This document shows positions 35,288 to 47,900 of a stretch of DNA of 64,000 nt, piece after piece. The stretch is from Raphanus sativus. Lineage: Eukaryota; Streptophyta; Magnoliopsida; Brassicales; Brassicaceae. Position 1 is the first letter of the stretch. Each line of letters opens with the position of its first letter. The notes beneath the pieces were generated by a model. The model made no database searches and was not told where the DNA came from. It worked only from the letters and a program-made list of their open reading frames with translations. The DNA lies in the NCBI RefSeq assembly GCF_000801105.2, contig NC_079514.1:19136293-19200292 (forward strand). The letters are read 5' to 3'. Position numbers and translations under genes: made by a program.

Positions 35288-35713
35288 CCTAGACATTATT
35301 TACCAAGTGATTTCCTTTAGATGTCATCACCACAATCAAATTAGCAAAACACAATGACATGTCTCACTTGAATGATGACATGGATCCTACCTCTTTAACA
35401 TATTTCTTACGCAAAACTCAACTAAAGAAATTCAAATATAAAATATTAAGTATATAATTATTACTATAATTAGAAGATTGGATATATATAATTATCTCCT
35501 AGACATTATTTACCAAGTGATTTGCTTAGATGCCATCACGACAATCATTTTAGCAAAAAAATAATGACATAGTTCACTTAAATGATGACATAGATCCTAT
35601 CTAATAATGACATGATTTAACACATTTATTATATGAAACTCAACTAAAAATCAAATATAAAATATTAAGTATATAATTATTACCATAATTAGAAGATTGA
35701 ATATATAACTATT
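35288..35713. repeat. Tandem duplication, period 210 bp
   Basis: CCTAGACATTATTTACCAAG starts at 35288 and again at 35498. The same order of words follows in both copies (GATGNCATCAC, AATGACAT, AAATATTAAGTATATAATTA). The copies differ by substitutions and small indels. Confidence 0.85.
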
Positions 35714-37020
35714 ACCATGGTTAAAAGATATAAATAAAATAATTAAAATCCAAGATGGAATTAATATAAACTTACACTTTGAACAATTTTATAAAAAACA
35801 ACTTAATTTATTTATTATTTTTAGTATGTTATATATTTTAGTGTTTATAATGAAAATTTATCCAAATATGGTAAAATTGTAAGAAAATGTTTCATTCTTA
35901 AATTTATATCTCATCTTAAATTGTTCTATATATACTGTAAATAATACAAGTCCTCTATATCTTTAGAAATTAATAATGTATTGGTTTCTAAAAATAAAAT
36001 TTTCTGCAAAACTATATATGCTTTACATTTCCAAAAGTTAATCTATCGTGACAACGCTATATTTTAAATAATATGTTACTTTTTAAAAGATTCATTACCA
36101 TATTCTTATAAAAAAATATTGCAATTAAATTTTTTATATGATATTAAGATTACAGTAACATGGATAATTCATTTTAGATATTTTGATAAGTTTTTAGAAT
36201 ATTGTAATAATGTAAATCATTATATTAAAAATAAACATTGTATTTATATTTATTTTTAAAGCACAAAACAAATATGATAGTAATAACAAAATTTGTATGT
36301 ATAAAATCAATCAATCTTCTAAACTACTAAATGTATTAAAAGTTAATTTTTAATTTTTTTTTGCACATAGTGCAGGAATGCACCTAATATTTCATTACTA
36401 CCAAAAAATCTCAATACTAATTTTATGAACTAATATCAATGGCTCAAACTTAAGTTTTGTTTTCTTCAACCAAACTCATTCGTTTCCTCAACAAGAGAAA
36501 CACCAACAGTTCATCCACAATGTTCAATAAATTAAAGAAATTAGAATAAAACTTCCGACTTTTCCATTTTGAGTTCATACTTTCTAAAACGTATAATGGA
36601 TGATTCGTAGAAAGCTCAGGGGTAGAAAGTAATGTAAATGGAAAATATCATAAGGAAGCAAAAATCCTATTAAATAAGAATAAGTCGAATAATACAGTTG
36701 CGAGATTTAAAATTGATTTTCCCGTATATATACAAGGTTGTAAAGTTAATTAGGTAGTCGGCAGCAGAAGACTGAAGTGGGTAAGCCCTTTATATAAAAA
36801 AAAGACAAAGTGGGTCCAAACTTGTGCCCCATCATCATGTAGTTACACTATTTGTCACCCAGATTTGACTTCGCTATTTTTTTTTTTTAATATGGATTCA
36901 TTAAATACACATGCCTAATTTCGAGATTAGATATGCAAATCATGAATATATTTTTCGGATATTTATATGGACTGTAAACATAAATCCATATCCGCGTGAC
37001 CATATGTAAAATTAATAATC
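35714..37020. other. AT-rich intergenic DNA
   Basis: No gene or clear element is seen. Confidence 0.4.
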
Positions 37021-37024
37021 TCGC

Positions 37025-37105
37025 ACTAATAGAGGATCGATCCTAGACCAACAGAACAACTCTTTCTCTAGTAGAAACCACTAGACCACCACCATATAAT
37101 TATCT
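37025..37105 (-). repeat. tRNA-related SINE-like head, minus strand
   Basis: On the minus strand GGTGGTCTAGTGGTTTCTAC fits a Pol III A box and GGATCGATCCT a B box about 40 bases later. No complete tRNA fold is possible. Confidence 0.5.
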
Positions 37106-37445
37106 CACCATTTATTTGATTATACTGTTTTTCTCTTTTTTAATCATATATGTGTTTTATTTTTTTCTGGTGCAATCGCATGTGTTCTTTTTGAGAAACA
37201 ATTAATAAAAAATTATGTTACTGGTCCAAATAAATAGTGCTGTACAATTCAATTTCATGAAGAAATTATGCTATTTTTAATCTCTATAACACTATATAAA
37301 ATCAATTTTTATATGTCACACTCACATCTACATAATTATATTAAATGAATAAAATAGATAATTTGTTTTTATAATATGTATTCTGTTTTTTAGAATCAGA
37401 AACGAGAAATGAAATATATCTCAAAATATAAATATTTTATAATAT

Positions 37446-37560
37446 CTATACTATTATTTAAGAAGTTTATTTTTAACAAATCATACTGACATTCATTTAT
37501 AAAAATTTAATTATATAAGTAACATTAATTATATAAATCAATTATAACTAATTTTATTTA
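37446..37560 (+). mobile_element. Possible Helitron 5' end
   Basis: TCTATACTATTATTTAAGAA closely matches the common 5' terminus of Brassicaceae non-autonomous Helitrons, preceded by A. A 3' hairpin with CTAG is not clear downstream, so the element's extent is unknown. Confidence 0.45.
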
Positions 37561-38825
37561 AGATATTTACAGATATAAGAAATATAATCAATTATCAATG
37601 ATAAATATATTTTTTTATCATATAAATTCTTGTTTTCTTTGATATAATCTTTTAATAATTAATATTTAATAAATAAATAATAATTATTTTTTATCAACCG
37701 CTGTAATTTTATTTTGTTAAACTAAAATACTATTATTATTAATGTATTTTTGAAAACTAATTATAAAGATAAAATAGTTCTACAAAAAATCATCTGATAT
37801 ATGTTTTTAATATAAAAATATTTATGTTATACTAATTTAATAGAAATGAAGACAGTCAAATATTAAATTAACAAAACAAAAATTATGGATGTCACTTGGT
37901 GTTAATCATACATTGCCAAATTGATGAAATAACATTTTTAGTTGTTCGCTATTATCATTTTTAAGACTTAAATCAATTTTATGAGTTCTCAAAAGATCAC
38001 AAGTTTGATTCACATACCCAATTTTGTACCAATAAACACTTTTTAAACTAAAATTACATATATTTATAAAATATATTAACAAATAAGAACCCGATTAAGT
38101 GAAATGAATAAAATTAATCAGAATTTAGCCAACCAAAAAAGTAACTTTGATCTAATTCATAAGAATTGCTGCGCAATCTAATAAACCTAAAATGAATGAT
38201 CAAAATAATAATAAAAATTTAGACCTAAATCACATGTATAACTAACGTAACACTATGTTCAAAAAAAAAACTAACATAGCAATATCTACAATTAAATAAA
38301 AATCTATTTAATTTCCATATATATTTTGATTATAAGATATGTTAAAATTTAAGAAAATCAAAGTGAAATATTAGTCACTATTATAGTCTTTATTATAAAT
38401 ATTTATATGGGCACATGATTTCTAAAATATATTATTGGTTATGTACTTATGTTTGCTAAGGCAATTCTAAACTCATTGAAGTTTAACTTTTTCTTAACTA
38501 CTGCTTTCTCAAAATAATATATAATTTTTTACTGATTTAAAATATATATACTAATCTAAGAGATGAACAAGTAGTACTTTTCGTAATGGAAAAATGTAAT
38601 CCGTTAATTTCTATATATCTATTTCACAAGTAGTTTTCACATTTCACTATTTCAGTATTATTCTCCAAAGCCACCTACAAGCTCATGGGGTATACAATAC
38701 GATCCAAAGAATTTGAAGGATCGATGTCTATTATTATGTCGCTGGTCTTGCGCCCAGTGGATAACCTTTTGACATATCACTAATTTATAATCATATCTAT
38801 GTGTAATATTCAATAGCATCAAGAA
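37561..38825. other. AT-rich intergenic DNA
   Basis: This is probably the interior of decayed elements. At about 38829 CTAGATTATGATCGG resembles a decayed minus-strand Helitron 3' end. No gene is seen. Confidence 0.35.
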
Positions 38826-38971
38826 CATACTAGATTATGATCGGCTCTAAAAAATGCGAATATAATTTTTTGTTTTAAAAATTTAATTTTTATATTTGTA
38901 TTTTTAATTATATTTGCATTTTTATTTATATAATATTTTTAAAAAATAATTAATAATAAATTTTTATCAAT

Positions 38972-38989
38972 ACTATTAAAATAGGTGGA

Positions 38990-39026
<37 letters not shown>

Positions 39027-39047
39027 TATATATGTTCCTGTTTTAAT
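38972..39047. repeat. Palindrome centred on a TA microsatellite
   Basis: ACTATTAAAATAGGTGGACC on the left is mirrored by the minus-strand reading AACTATTAAAACAGGAAC on the right, with a TA run between. Confidence 0.6.
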
Positions 39048-39199
39048 AGTTTTACCGTAACACAATTATATTAGTTATCACTAACTAATCAATACAAATA
39101 AGGCGGGGCATATGATTATGGATTGTTATGAGATACTCTAATCAAAGTCCCATCAGCAACTTTGAAGAAAAGAATATAATGATTCGACAAGGAAAAGGT

Positions 39200-39555
39200 T
39201 AAATAAGAGAATATAAACTATTTCGCATTTTAAGCGAAAGCATATGACTAAATGGGAAACCTACTAAACTATTACATTTTAATTAGCCACACTTATTGAA
39301 GAACTTTTGCATTCATTTAATTGATTAAAAATAACCTTCGAATGCGCAAATCACATGCAGCTTCCTCATAGTTCGTCCATTATATAAACTCACCCACACC
39401 ACCCCCATCTCCAAACACATTCCAAAACATCTCATTTCTCAAACAAACAAAAAAACCTTGTTCAAGTTCACTACCAAACTCGCCCACGCCTTGAAAAAAA
39501 ATACATAAACCTTATTTGATTTTCACCACATATTCGACCAAACTCACCCCTTAAA
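39200..39555 (+). promoter_or_regulatory. YUC5 promoter and leader
   Basis: A TATA box TATATAAA lies at about 39380-39388, some 170 bases before the ATG. CACATG, a PIF-binding E-box variant overlapping an RY-like CATGCA word, lies at 39352-39358. The leader is rich in CA/AC and contains no earlier ATG in frame. In Arabidopsis YUC5 is shade-induced through PIF factors; that regulation is assumed here, not shown. Confidence 0.55.
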
Positions 39556-41053
39556 ATGGAGAACATGTTTAGACTCATGGGCAGTGAAGACTTCTCCGAC
39601 AGAAGACGTAGCATTTGGGTTAACGGTCCAGTTATCATTGGAGCCGGCCCATCGGGGCTAGCCACAGCGGCGTGCCTCCGCGACGAAGGTGTTCCCTTTG
39701 TGGTGTTGGAGAGAGCAGAGTGCATAGCTTCACTCTGGCAGAAAAGAACTTACGATAGACTAAAACTTCATTTACCCAAGAAAGTTTGTCAATTACCCAA
39801 AATGCCCTTTCCAGAAGACTACCCGGAATATCCAACAAAACGACAGTTCATCGATTACCTTGAGTCCTACGCAACGCGGTTCAACATTAACCCGCAGTTC
39901 AATGAGTGTGTTCAATCTGCTCGGTACGACAAGACCAGTGGTCTCTGGCGCATCAAGACGTCTTCTTCCTCCGCCACTTCTGTGTCGGAGATGGAGTACA
40001 TCTGCCGGTGGCTTGTGGTGGCAACGGGAGAAAACGCCGAGAGAGTTGTTCCGGAGATTGATGGGCTCACCACGGAGTTTAACGGCGAGGTGATCCACTC
40101 TTGTGAGTATAAGTCGGGCGAGAAATACAGAGGAAAGAGTGTTCTTGTCGTCGGATGTGGAAACTCCGGCATGGAAGTTTCTCTTGACCTTGCAAATCAC
40201 GATGCCAATCCCTCCATGGTTGTTCGTAGCTCGGTAAGTTATATAATCAACGCTTTTTACTTATATTTACAATTGTTATAGTCAATAAAAGTTTGAACTA
40301 TAAACTTAAATTTTTATTTTTAACTAAGGTTTTTTTAAAAAAATTTTGATCAGGTTCATGTGTTACCGAGGGAGGTTCTTGGCAAGTCAAGTTTTGAAAT
40401 CTCAATGATGCTAATGAAGTGGCTACCTCTATGGCTAGTAGACAAGCTTTTGCTAATCCTCGCATGGCTGATTTTGGGAAACCTAATAAAGTATGGGCTA
40501 AAGAGGCCTAAGATGGGCCCAATGGAGCTCAAGGTTGTCACAGGGAAGACTCCAGTGCTTGACATTGGCGCTATGGAGAAAATCAGATCGGGCCAGGTAG
40601 ATATAGTCCCTGGAATCAAACGGTTCTCTCGTAATCACGTGGAGCTCGTTGATGGTCAGATATTAGATCTCGACGCTGTTGTTCTCGCCACGGGTTACCG
40701 CAGCAACGTTCCTTCTTGGCTTCAGGTGAGAAACGAAACAAAACAAGTTTAGTTTTTGATTGTTGAAATAGTTTCTTGTATGACAAGTAAACTTAATCTG
40801 TTTTTCTTTTGGTGTTCTTTAGGAAAGTGATATGTTTTCTAAAAACGGGTTTCCAAAATCGCCGTTTCCAAACGCATGGAAAGGGAAATCGGGACTTTAC
40901 GCGGCTGGATTCACTAGGAAAGGAATGGCCGGAGCATCAGCCGACGCCGTTAACATCGCTAAAGACATTGGAAATGTGTGGAGAGAAGAGACCAAACGTG
41001 TGCAGAAAATAAGAACACGAGTTGGTCACCGCCGATGCATCTCAATTGCTTAA
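39556..41053 (+). CDS. YUC5: YUC5 flavin-containing monooxygenase (auxin biosynthesis)
   Basis: Three exons (39556-40233, 40354-40725, 40823-41053) give 426 residues without interruption. The enzyme converts indole-3-pyruvate to indole-3-acetic acid using NADPH and O2, the rate-limiting step of the main auxin pathway. The FAD motif GAGPSG is at 29-34, ATG at 157-159, the FMO fingerprint F-G-H-Y ([11 protein letters not shown]) at 175-185, the NADPH motif GCGNSG at 200-205, and the ATGY motif at 338-341. The start MENMFRLM and the end [10 protein letters not shown] match YUC5 (At5g43890) better than YUC8, whose ending differs. Introns sit at the positions usual for this clade. All catalytic motifs are intact, so the gene should be functional. 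It follows MYA2, as in Arabidopsis, but across 14 kb of transposon-rich DNA. Confidence 0.95.
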
Positions 41054-43132
41054 GCCTCAAGTTAGGTTCTTACCTTCCTTTGCTATTTTATTCAAAAGGG
41101 GTTTGAAAAAAAGATGGTTCGTTTATTATTTCATTTTTTCTGTAAAGAAAAACAAGTATACAGTACAGATAAAAAGATAGGAATAAAACAGAGTGTAAAA
41201 GAGAGCCCTCTCCTGAAAACCCAACAGTGTTGTTTTTTAAAGCTGTACGGGCGTTTTTATTAACTAGGATGATGTGGCGTTTCTCTATTTATTTGATATT
41301 TGTAATGTTTTTTATTTGTGTGTGTTGTTTTGTAATGGTTTTATGAAACGTAATAAATTTCTCATTCACTTCAAATTTAAAGCTCCTTTGTTTGTTATCT
41401 TTACTGTGCAATATAAGTTTGGTTATGATTATACCATTGGAGATAAATATATAAAAACGTTTCAAACAACCAAAATTGACTTCGTAAAAGAAAGTTCTAA
41501 GTTTATTTATTCGATATGAAGAAATTATGTAATGATGGTTGCAAAAAGAAAAGATAAAAGTCTGAAACTTATCTGATTATCGAAGGAAAAACAAAATCTA
41601 ACTGGTCACGAGTTTTATAGTTATGGGCCTTTATGGACATGGGTTAATATACAACGTTACAATATCCTTTTTTTTTTTTAACCATACAACGTTACAATAT
41701 CTAGTTGTGAATATTCACAAACTTATTTTAAGAGGAATTTTTGTTTAGGGGTCAAGGTTAATGCAGAGTTTTTGTCTATTTCTTTCTACTGGTTGTTTTA
41801 CTTCTTATAAGGTTGACAAAAAAGGTTGTTTTACTTCTTTTTTCTTGCTAATATCTTTTTTTTCTTTTGCAAACCACCTTTTTATCAATTACTATATTTA
41901 ACATTTTGTAAAAAAAATACTCTAATCTATATCTTTTTCATTTTAAAAAATAGAAAACAAAAAACATATTGATGACAGAAAACAAAATAAAAGAAGTTTG
42001 GGATCAAAAATAAAATTTAAAGTGTTAATATAAAAAAAAGTTTGGGATCAAAAATAAAAAGTTTGGGATGAAAAAAGTCTCGACATAATTCGATCAAAGT
42101 TTGTGTGTTTAAGCTAACTTGTGACATATAAGTCCTAGATAGGTTAATTAAAGTGTGCTTATACACCTATTTGTTGAAACTTGAATGTGAACTCGCGTGC
42201 CGAAAAGGCTAAAGAGCTTTAGTTGCGTACTTGGGTTTGGTAGCCTTCGGCTGCACACATTCTTATGATTTATTTACATTTAGTAACTTATCTTCTTCTA
42301 TTCCATTCCGATATGTTTCATCTTTCTTCACGGCCAAGAGGCCTAAGACAGTCTGTATTCTTCAAATACAAAAACGTCCAGTTATAATTTACTGAAGCCG
42401 ACAAAAAAAAACTTACTGAAACCCTCGATAAGTTTTGTTGGGCTAACAGACAGGCTAACAGACAGGGCTAAAAATATTGTTTTTACAATGAAGAAAAATA
42501 AAGAAGAGACAAAAAGCCGAAAAGAGAAGGTGGTGAGAGTGTTCTGACTTGTCACGGACAGAACCTTGCAAACATTAGATTTGTGGTTCCATATGATGAC
42601 GTTGTCCAGTCACGCCTCCACGTGCACATTATTGATAATTCCACTCCCCCACTATTTATTTAGTTATAGAGCAAAGTCTATCTTTCTTTCTTACATCTCG
42701 GGGGTCAAAAGTCTATATAGGATTGAATTTTATTCTGATCAAGATTAGAGCTCGTCACATTGCAACTAATCTTTTGTGATAGGGAAGTTGCGCACATTCA
42801 ATTCGGAGTGGTCGAGGATCAGATATTACCATATTTTCCAGTATTTGTGATTTGTTTCGTATTTCATAGATATCAATTTTTTTTGATTTGCTTTGTTTGA
42901 AAAATTATTCGTGAATTTTCACTTTTATTTTTTGTTTTAACATAATAGTGTATACGAAGTAAAAGATATATAAACGATAAACAAAACAAAAAAAAAGATC
43001 GACAGAGGGAATATTAAATTTCAGGATCTGTAACTTTCAAACATCATTCCTAATCATCACCTTTAGCCAACAGTATATATTTGAATCGTTCAAGATGTCA
43101 AAAACACAAAACAAAATATCGACCCTTAGTTA
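41054..43132. other. YUC5 3' flank and intergenic DNA
   Basis: No gene is seen. The orthologue of At5g43880, expected between YUC5 and the FORKED-like gene, is not recognisable here or up to 44918. Confidence 0.5.
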
Positions 43133-43140
43133 GATGCGAA

Positions 43141-43717
43141 TCAGTGTTTCCAAAACCGAATTGGATACCGACTCAGTTTAGCTATTCGTTGACCAGTAAG
43201 ACCGGTTTAACTGATCAAATCAGATTTTCTATTTTCTAAAAATTTAGTATATAGTCATATATATACACTATACGAATCTTAAAAAGGCACTTATACATAT
43301 GATATGTTTTTTATTCTCTCTTTTATTAACTAGAAAAATAAATAATAATCATATATCTAGGTATATATAAAATAAGTAAATACCATGTAAATTAAAATTT
43401 ATAAAAACCAAATGATTAACCGTTCAAATTATCATATTTATTTATTCTTAATTAAAGTCTCAAGTTCTATTAATATGGTAAAATAAAAATGTATATAAGA
43501 GCCAAAATGAGAATTTTGTTTACATTATTATAATACTTTAAAACACATTAATTATATGTTAATTTTTTGAAATCAGGTTTTGAATTTGATCCGGGTCATT
43601 TTACCGATTTTTAGGCGGGTTTACTGGGTTTTTCTCAAATCTGGATTTTAAACAAAACCGGACTCGGCTTCATCAACGAGTCACGGTCGGACCGGACCGG
43701 TCGATTTTCAAAACGCA
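43141..43717. mobile_element. hAT-type MITE A
   Basis: The 577-bp element begins TCAGTGTTTCCAAAACCG and ends, read on the minus strand, TGCGTTTTGAAAATCGACCG. Candidate 8-bp target duplications are GATGCGAA (43133-43140) and GATGCAAA (43718-43725), 7 of 8 identical. Subterminal CCGG/GGTCCGGTC words recur in MITE B. No coding sequence is present. Confidence 0.7.
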
Positions 43718-44202
43718 GATGCAAATACATGTTAAGCTTATTTTGGAAAAGGAAAAACTAAGGAAGTGTTAGCGGAACTTACATTTATATAGAGAGTTTG
43801 TTGATTCTAAAAGTCGAGAGATTTGTTAAATTTGAAAAGAGTTGTAGAGAATTTTGTATATTGTGAAAATCTATAAAAATAAAGTAGTGTAATAATTTTA
43901 AGAATCCAAGGAAAATATGTAGTATTCTCAAAATCATGTTTTATGAGTTAAAATATTAAGAATTCAACTCCCAATAATACTTACTTTAATAGATTTGTAG
44001 AATCACTAAAAACTAAACTTTTTGAATAACAAATGATTTTCTATAAAATTAGAGAATCAATAAACCAATAACACAAGATTTAATGAGAATGTGAGAATCT
44101 ATAAACCAATAACATTAGACTTGAAAATTTAAAAAATTGTTATAAATCCAATCCCCACTAACACCCTCTGATTAACAATTAGTTTTTTGTGTTTGGTCTT
44201 TA

Positions 44203-44562
44203 TCAGAGTTTTTAAAACCGGACTGGAAACTGAACCAGAATATTTTTTGGATCATGGTTTAATATAGTTCGACCGGGTCAAATCTAGTTTGATATATTTT
44301 TAGTATATAAATATAAAAGTAATGTAAATATGATACATAATAAAAATTTAAATAAAATTTAAAAACAAAACATTGCAAATATAAACTACTTTTATGTTCA
44401 TATGGGTGTTTATAGATTATTGATAGTTTTAGTAATTTTTATCGATCTGAGATCTAATCCAAAGTTCATAGTCAAACTAATTATTAGATTCAGTCTGATT
44501 ATATATCCGGTTCATGGTTGAATCCGGTCCAATCATCAGATCGGTCCGGTTTTAAAAACACC
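44203..44562. mobile_element. hAT-type MITE B with perfect 8-bp target duplication
   Basis: The 360-bp element begins TCAGAGTTTTTAAAACCGGA and ends, on the minus strand, GGTGTTTTTAAAACCGGACC. GGTCTTTA flanks it exactly (44195-44202 and 44563-44570). An 8-bp duplication and a CAG-G-type end point to the hAT superfamily. The ends are clearly related to those of MITE A about 500 bp upstream. Confidence 0.85.
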
Positions 44563-44570
44563 GGTCTTTA

Positions 44571-44918
44571 GTCTTTACTTTTTAGAGATTAGACTAGCAC
44601 CGCCTACAATTAATGAAGTGTTTAACAAGTTAATTATTGATCGTATTGCATTTATATCTTTAAGCCCCAACTCGGTATTCGTCGAAAACCGCCAGACAAG
44701 TGGAACGAGGAGTAAGCAAGAAGTTAGCATTATCCACCAAGATATAGCCACGTGTTAGCTTTACAACAACAAAAATCAAATCCAACCGTATGATTAGGGC
44801 AGTCTTGACTGTACCTCAACTCAACTGCGAAATAAAATCTCTCCTGTCCGCCTTTAAATACCACGAAAGCTTCTCAATAACTTCTTCACTTTCTCACATT
44901 CTTTCTCTCTGTCTTTTA
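44571..44918 (+). promoter_or_regulatory. Upstream region of the FORKED-like gene
   Basis: CCTTTAAATACC at about 44849-44860 is a possible TATA-like element about 60 bases before the ATG. The leader is CT-rich. An earlier ATG at 44790 opens a frame that runs into the same exon, giving a 43-residue extension not seen in the family; 44919 (MDKSKTFGEQW) is preferred. Confidence 0.4.
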
Positions 44919-47900
44919 ATGGATAAAAGTAAAACGTTTGGAGAACAGTGGAGGTTTATTCCGGCGTTTAAACCACCTGAAACGCCATTAGATTCTATGG
45001 AGTTTCTATCACGCACGTGGAGTGCTTCCGCAACTGAAGTTTCCCGAGCCGTCGTGGCCTCTCCGACTTCTCAACCGCCGCAAATGCGTTTCTCGGAAAT
45101 CCAAGGCGTATCTGACGTCACTTTGGTGCCGGAAGATGAAGAAAACGGCATCGTTTCTGGAAACACGTTCTCTTTCGCTTCCTCTGAGACTTCTTTGATG
45201 GTCATGGAACGTATCATGGCTCAGTCTGTAAGTAACCACAACCGAAGTCGCATCAAAATTGTTAAATTACTTTTACTTGTTATGAAAATTTACAAATCTT
45301 GTATTTAAAAAAAAATTACAAATACTGTCGTGCGAATAACTTTACACATCTTCTATCTTTCTACTTATTAAGATTGTGTAAATCAGAAACTTCCATCCCT
45401 TTTTCTTTTTAGTCCATTTTTATAAAATGAGATTTTAAATTTTAAAGACGAAGTGGTTTCTTGCAACAGCCGGAGATTTCATCACCACGGACCTCAGGGA
45501 GACTTTCACATAGCTCTTTCAGTGACAGTCCTCCCATCTCTCCCTCTGACATTAACGACTTTAAGGTTAGTTAAATTCTTGAACCGGTTTTAGAAATACT
45601 AAACCGGAAACGGAATTTCAATGGAAAGTGGATTTTTTTCTGTGACAAAATGAAACTACTCTAAAAAGTAGCAATTGCTGCAATTCAATCAGTTTCTTCT
45701 TTTTTTCTTCTGAATATATAATTTGCTAAGTGTTGGACTAGTGTGTTTCACTCTAGGATTAAGTGGGTTTAGATATGTGTTATAGATCGAAAATATGGGT
45801 CTAGATTGTAAATTGGTAAAACACGTTGACAAAACAAAAAGGCTAAAGTGTTAGGAGAAGCAGCCGTAGACGTAGAGTGAGAAAAAAACAGAGGGAACAC
45901 AAGACGCAGGCTTTCTCTTCTTCCCAAGCATTTTTCTGTCAATTACTACTAGTTGAGCAGTATTATTGTCCATGTTATTAGTCTTTATAATGATATTTAT
46001 GTTATTTCTGTTTCAATATTTTTAAGATAACAAAAAATATTTTTAAGCATTTACAACAGTCTATTTTCAACATATTTCCTTTTCAATTGCATATCTAGTT
46101 AGATAAAATAGTAGTTTGGCATTTATATATATATATACATATATATATATATACATATAATATATATACATGACCCAAAGATGGCTAGTATATGTTCAGA
46201 ACTGTCAATTTTCCACAGCCTTTTATTGTAGAAACTAAATTTATATAATTCTTTTTCGATAATGATCCAAATTTATTTTAACCTTTCTAGAACAAAAGTA
46301 TCGAAACATGTATTAATGTCAAAATATTGGTCCAGCAATTCTATCGTGTGAGCCCATCCTTTAATGGGCACGTACGTAGTCCATCCGCCGTCTCTGGTGT
46401 GGCTGGAGGATCTAAAACTGTCGGTCGGTGGTTGAAAGACCGGAGGGAAAAGAAAAGAGAAGAGACACGTGCACAAAACGCACAGCTCCACGCGGCTGTA
46501 TCTGTAGCTGGCGTGGCCGCCGCGGTAGCTGCTATCGCTGTAGCGACCGCCTCTCAGTCGAGTTCCGGAAGTGACGAGCAAGTTGCTAAAACTGACTCCG
46601 CCGTGGCTTCAGCCGCTACTTTAGTGGCGGCACAGTGTGTGGAAGCCGCAGAGATTATGGGAGCTGATCGCGAGCACTTAGCTTCGGTTGTTAGTTCCGC
46701 GGTCAATGTTCGTTACGCGGGCGATATTATGACGTTGACCGCTGCCGCGGCCACAGGTATAATTCTCATGCCATATCATTTTTACGTATACAAGTTTAGG
46801 AGCATGATCCTGATCTTTAGATTATGTCAAAATACTCCTTACAAATCTATAAATAGTCCTTTGTGGCCTGAGTCTATAAATTTCTCCCTGTTTTTTTAAA
46901 ACGTTTGATTATTAACCATACATATCGTAGTATTCCTTTTTTGAATAACTAAAAGTTTTATGAGTTGAAGTCAAGACTAATAATCAGCATATATATAAAG
47001 GAATAGTATATTCTTCTTATTCAAAATTTCACAACTGCGAGTTATGTTTGATACGCAGTAGATATAGTTAAGTTTGGACTTAGGCTCTCATACTGTATCC
47101 TAAACCATCAGATCACCATGAGATAGTAAAATGTAGTTTAAAACTTGGTTAACACTTTACTTTAAAAAAATGCGTAGCGTTGAGAGGAGCTGCGACTTTG
47201 AAGGCGAGGGCCTTGAAGGAGGTATGGAACATTGCAGCGGTGATTCCGGTGGATAAGGGAATACCAAAAGGCTGTGTAGGCGGAGGTGGTGGTCACCAGA
47301 GCGATTTAGCTCCTGAAGATAATTTTCTTTGGGATATGTAGTAGAGAATTGCTAGCCAAAGGTTGTGAATTGCTTAAACGTACCCGAAAAGGTTGGTTCA
47401 TGTCTTAATTCTTTACAATTTATTTCATACTAGTACTTAGTTCTTGATTACACCAATGTTCTTACGGTGGTCTCATAACTTTTTTTGTAGGCGATCTTCA
47501 CTGGAAAGTTGTTTCAGTATACATAAATAGAACAAAGCAGGTAGAATAGCTATGGAATTATACTGAAAATGTGTTAATCCATTTATTGTGGAAACTATAC
47601 TGTAAAACATACACCAATGTTTTAGTTGTTTTAATTTTTAATTTGCATCTTTTCCCTTATTGCGCAGGTAACTTTGAAAATGAAGAGCAAACATGTTGCT
47701 GGGACCCTTACAAAGAAGAAAAAGAGTGAGTAAAACACTGATGCTTTCCTTATCTCTTACTCTTGCTTTCCTTTTAGTTCGAAGCCATTAGATCAAAAGG
47801 TCAAAAAGCTACTAATGGATCGTAAAGTTAAAGAACGATCTATAAGACACTGTTGCTTTGGAATAGTTTTTGCAGCTTCAGACTCTATTGGATCGTAAAG

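Noticed and set aside
44790..45308. Longer start for the FORKED-like protein at 44790
   Set aside because: The extra 43 residues are encoded by leader-like CT-rich DNA and do not resemble the family's start. 44919 gives the expected MDKSKTFGEQW.
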